Of a DNA stretch of 12,978 nt, positions 11,910-12,978 are shown in pieces; position 1 is the first letter of the stretch; each line of letters opens with the position of its first letter. The DNA comes from an uncultured Myxococcales bacterium (GTDB taxonomy: Bacteria; Myxococcota_A; Bradymonadia; UBA7976; UBA1532). The notes below the pieces were generated by a model that was not told the DNA's origin, searched no databases, and was given only the letters and a program-made list of their open reading frames with translations. The DNA lies in contig CALBMW010000135.1 of the NCBI GenBank assembly GCA_937896275.1, forward strand, positions 1 through 12,978, written 5' to 3'. A program made the position numbers and the translations under genes.

Positions 11910-12978
11910 TCACCCGCCGGCCGGCACCAGTCGCACCAGGATCACCGAGTCACTGTCCCCCTCGGAACGCATGATCACCTCGACCCGTCCGGACAGACGG
12001 CGACGCCCCCAGGTGTCCTCGGTGACGCCGCGCTCGCTGCGTTGGCTGACCCGCTGCGGATCGCCGTTCACGAGAAACAGGGCGCCCGCCACGCTGCGGT
12101 TGCCCGTGTGGCGCGAACCGATCACGACGTCGTAGGTCGCGTCTGCGACGTCGTCGAAGGCGAAGAGGGCATCGCCGCGGCGGTTGCCGCCCGCGCGGTA
12201 CAGACCTTCGCAATCGGTGCCGACGTGCTCTTCGCCGCTCGCCGTGTAGGCATAGGCCCGGGCCGGGTTGTTCTCGCAGCCCACCACCCAGGTCGGGCGG
12301 TTGGAGTAGTGGGCCTGGGGATAGCGAATCTCGCGCACGCGTGCCTCGGGCGAGGGCGGCGGGGGCGGTGCGACGCAGGCGTCGACCCGCGCGCGGGCTG
12401 TGACTCGCACGTTGGCGATGCCGAAGAAGCTGCGGTCGAGGGGGCCGGGGCCGAAGGCGACGCGGTTGTCCCCGGCCACCGTCGCCCCCGTGATGTCGAC
12501 GACCCCGGTGCCAGCCTGGTTGTCCCAGGTCGCCATGGCGGGCAGGTCGAAGGGGCCGGCGCCGTTGACCTCGATGATGCCCTCCTGCCCCGGGTGGTCG
12601 GCGTCGTAGCTTTCGAAGATCAGCGTGGCTGCCTCGACGAGCGCCGGGTCGGGCAGGCCGGGGACCAAAAACGTCAGTTGATCTGCGCTGTTGGGACCCA
12701 CGTCGAGCTCGACTGGGGGCTGACCGAAGGGCCGCGAGTCGTAGACGCAGTCGCGGGCGGGCACGGGCGGCGGAGGCGAGGCATCGGGCGGTGGGGGCGG
12801 CGCGGCGACATCGACAGGCGGCGCAACGGCGTCACGCGGGAGCGGCGCGGTGTCCCCGAGGGCGACGGCCGCGTCGTTCGGCGGTCGGGCGTCGGTGAGC
12901 GCCTGGTCGGGCGGCTCGCCGTCACGTCGCGGCGCCGCGTCGGGCGCGCGCGTCGAGCCATCGCTGGACCCGCTGACC
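11910..12978 (-). CDS. Pro/Asp-rich exported protein with two beta domains, 5' end outside window
   Basis: The frame stays open to the right edge (first full codon at 12977), so the start and any signal peptide lie outside; the GTG near 12764 is not the likely start because the sequence before it is the same type of linker. The first 70 or so visible residues are an Ala/Asp/Pro linker with PPPPPDASPPPP, as found behind lipoprotein signals in Myxococcota. Next comes a beta domain of about 110 residues (SADQLTFLVPGL to RVTARARVDAC) of jelly-roll type, then a second short Pro stretch, then a C-terminal beta domain (EIRYPQAHYSNRPTW to VILVRLVPAGG) that resembles carbohydrate-binding modules in pattern only. 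Four or more Cys suggest disulfides and an extracytoplasmic place. It is convergent to the hydrolase gene, 163 bp apart. A binding or matrix role is a guess; no catalytic motif was seen. Confidence 0.7.
   Translation of the reverse strand, partial: VSGSSDGSTRAPDAAPRRDGEPPDQALTDARPPNDAAVALGDTAPLPRDAVAPPVDVAAPPPPPDASPPPPVPARDCVYDSRPFGQPPVELDVGPNSADQLTFLVPGLPDPALVEAATLIFESYDADHPGQEGIIEVNGAGPFDLPAMATWDNQAGTGVVDITGATVAGDNRVAFGPGPLDRSFFGIANVRVTARARVDACVAPPPPPSPEARVREIRYPQAHYSNRPTWVVGCENNPARAYAYTASGEEHVGTDCEGLYRAGGNRRGDALFAFDDVADATYDVVIGSRHTGNRSVAGALFLVNGDPQRVSQRSERGVTEDTWGRRRLSGRVEVIMRSEGDSDSVILVRLVPAGG

Overview
The window is GC-rich bacterial DNA that looks like Myxococcota (a deltaproteobacterial, myxobacterium-type genome). 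The best sign is the C-terminus of the VWA protein at 5084-7363: a Cys, a short hydrophobic segment and a run of six Arg, which is the MYXO-CTERM sorting-signal pattern. Ala/Asp/Pro-rich linkers behind lipoprotein signals, a secreted caspase-like protein and very high third-position GC also fit. Species cannot be named from the sequence alone.

Layout. 1-3087: metabolic genes on the + strand, namely the tail of a 4Fe-4S protein, a thiamine-diphosphate enzyme of the acetolactate synthase family and an aldo/keto reductase. 3088-3727: a gene-poor, repeat-rich gap between convergent genes, holding a 12-bp tandem triplet, a 43-bp direct repeat flanking a 32-bp-arm palindrome, and a cluster of 11-12-bp repeats. 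3728-4822 (- strand): a lipoprotein of the Ca2+-dependent phosphatidylinositol phospholipase C type. 4823-5083: divergent intergenic region. 5084-11746: six tightly packed + strand genes. 11910 to the right edge (- strand): a Pro/Asp-rich surface protein open at its 5' end.

The six-gene block is the most interesting part. In order it encodes a secreted VIT/VWA protein with a MYXO-CTERM tail, an ECF sigma factor, a membrane zinc-binding anti-sigma factor whose outer domain resembles DUF4384, an exported caspase-family (C14) protein with intact His/Cys dyad and an EF-hand loop, a small lipoprotein of unknown function, and an alpha/beta hydrolase resembling animal MEST. Junctions are a 5-nt gap, a 4-nt overlap, a 4-nt overlap, an 11-nt overlap and a 4-nt overlap, so co-transcription and translational coupling are likely. 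A plausible reading (inference) is an envelope-sensing module: the sigma/anti-sigma pair reads an extracytoplasmic signal and controls its own operon, whose other products act mostly outside the cytoplasmic membrane.

A second thread is a dispersed palindromic repeat. Both arms of the hairpin at 3332-3429 share a sequence with 8599-8623, where a half-copy lies inside the start of the caspase gene and encodes part of its signal peptide.

No tRNA, rRNA, CRISPR array, integrase or transposase gene was seen.
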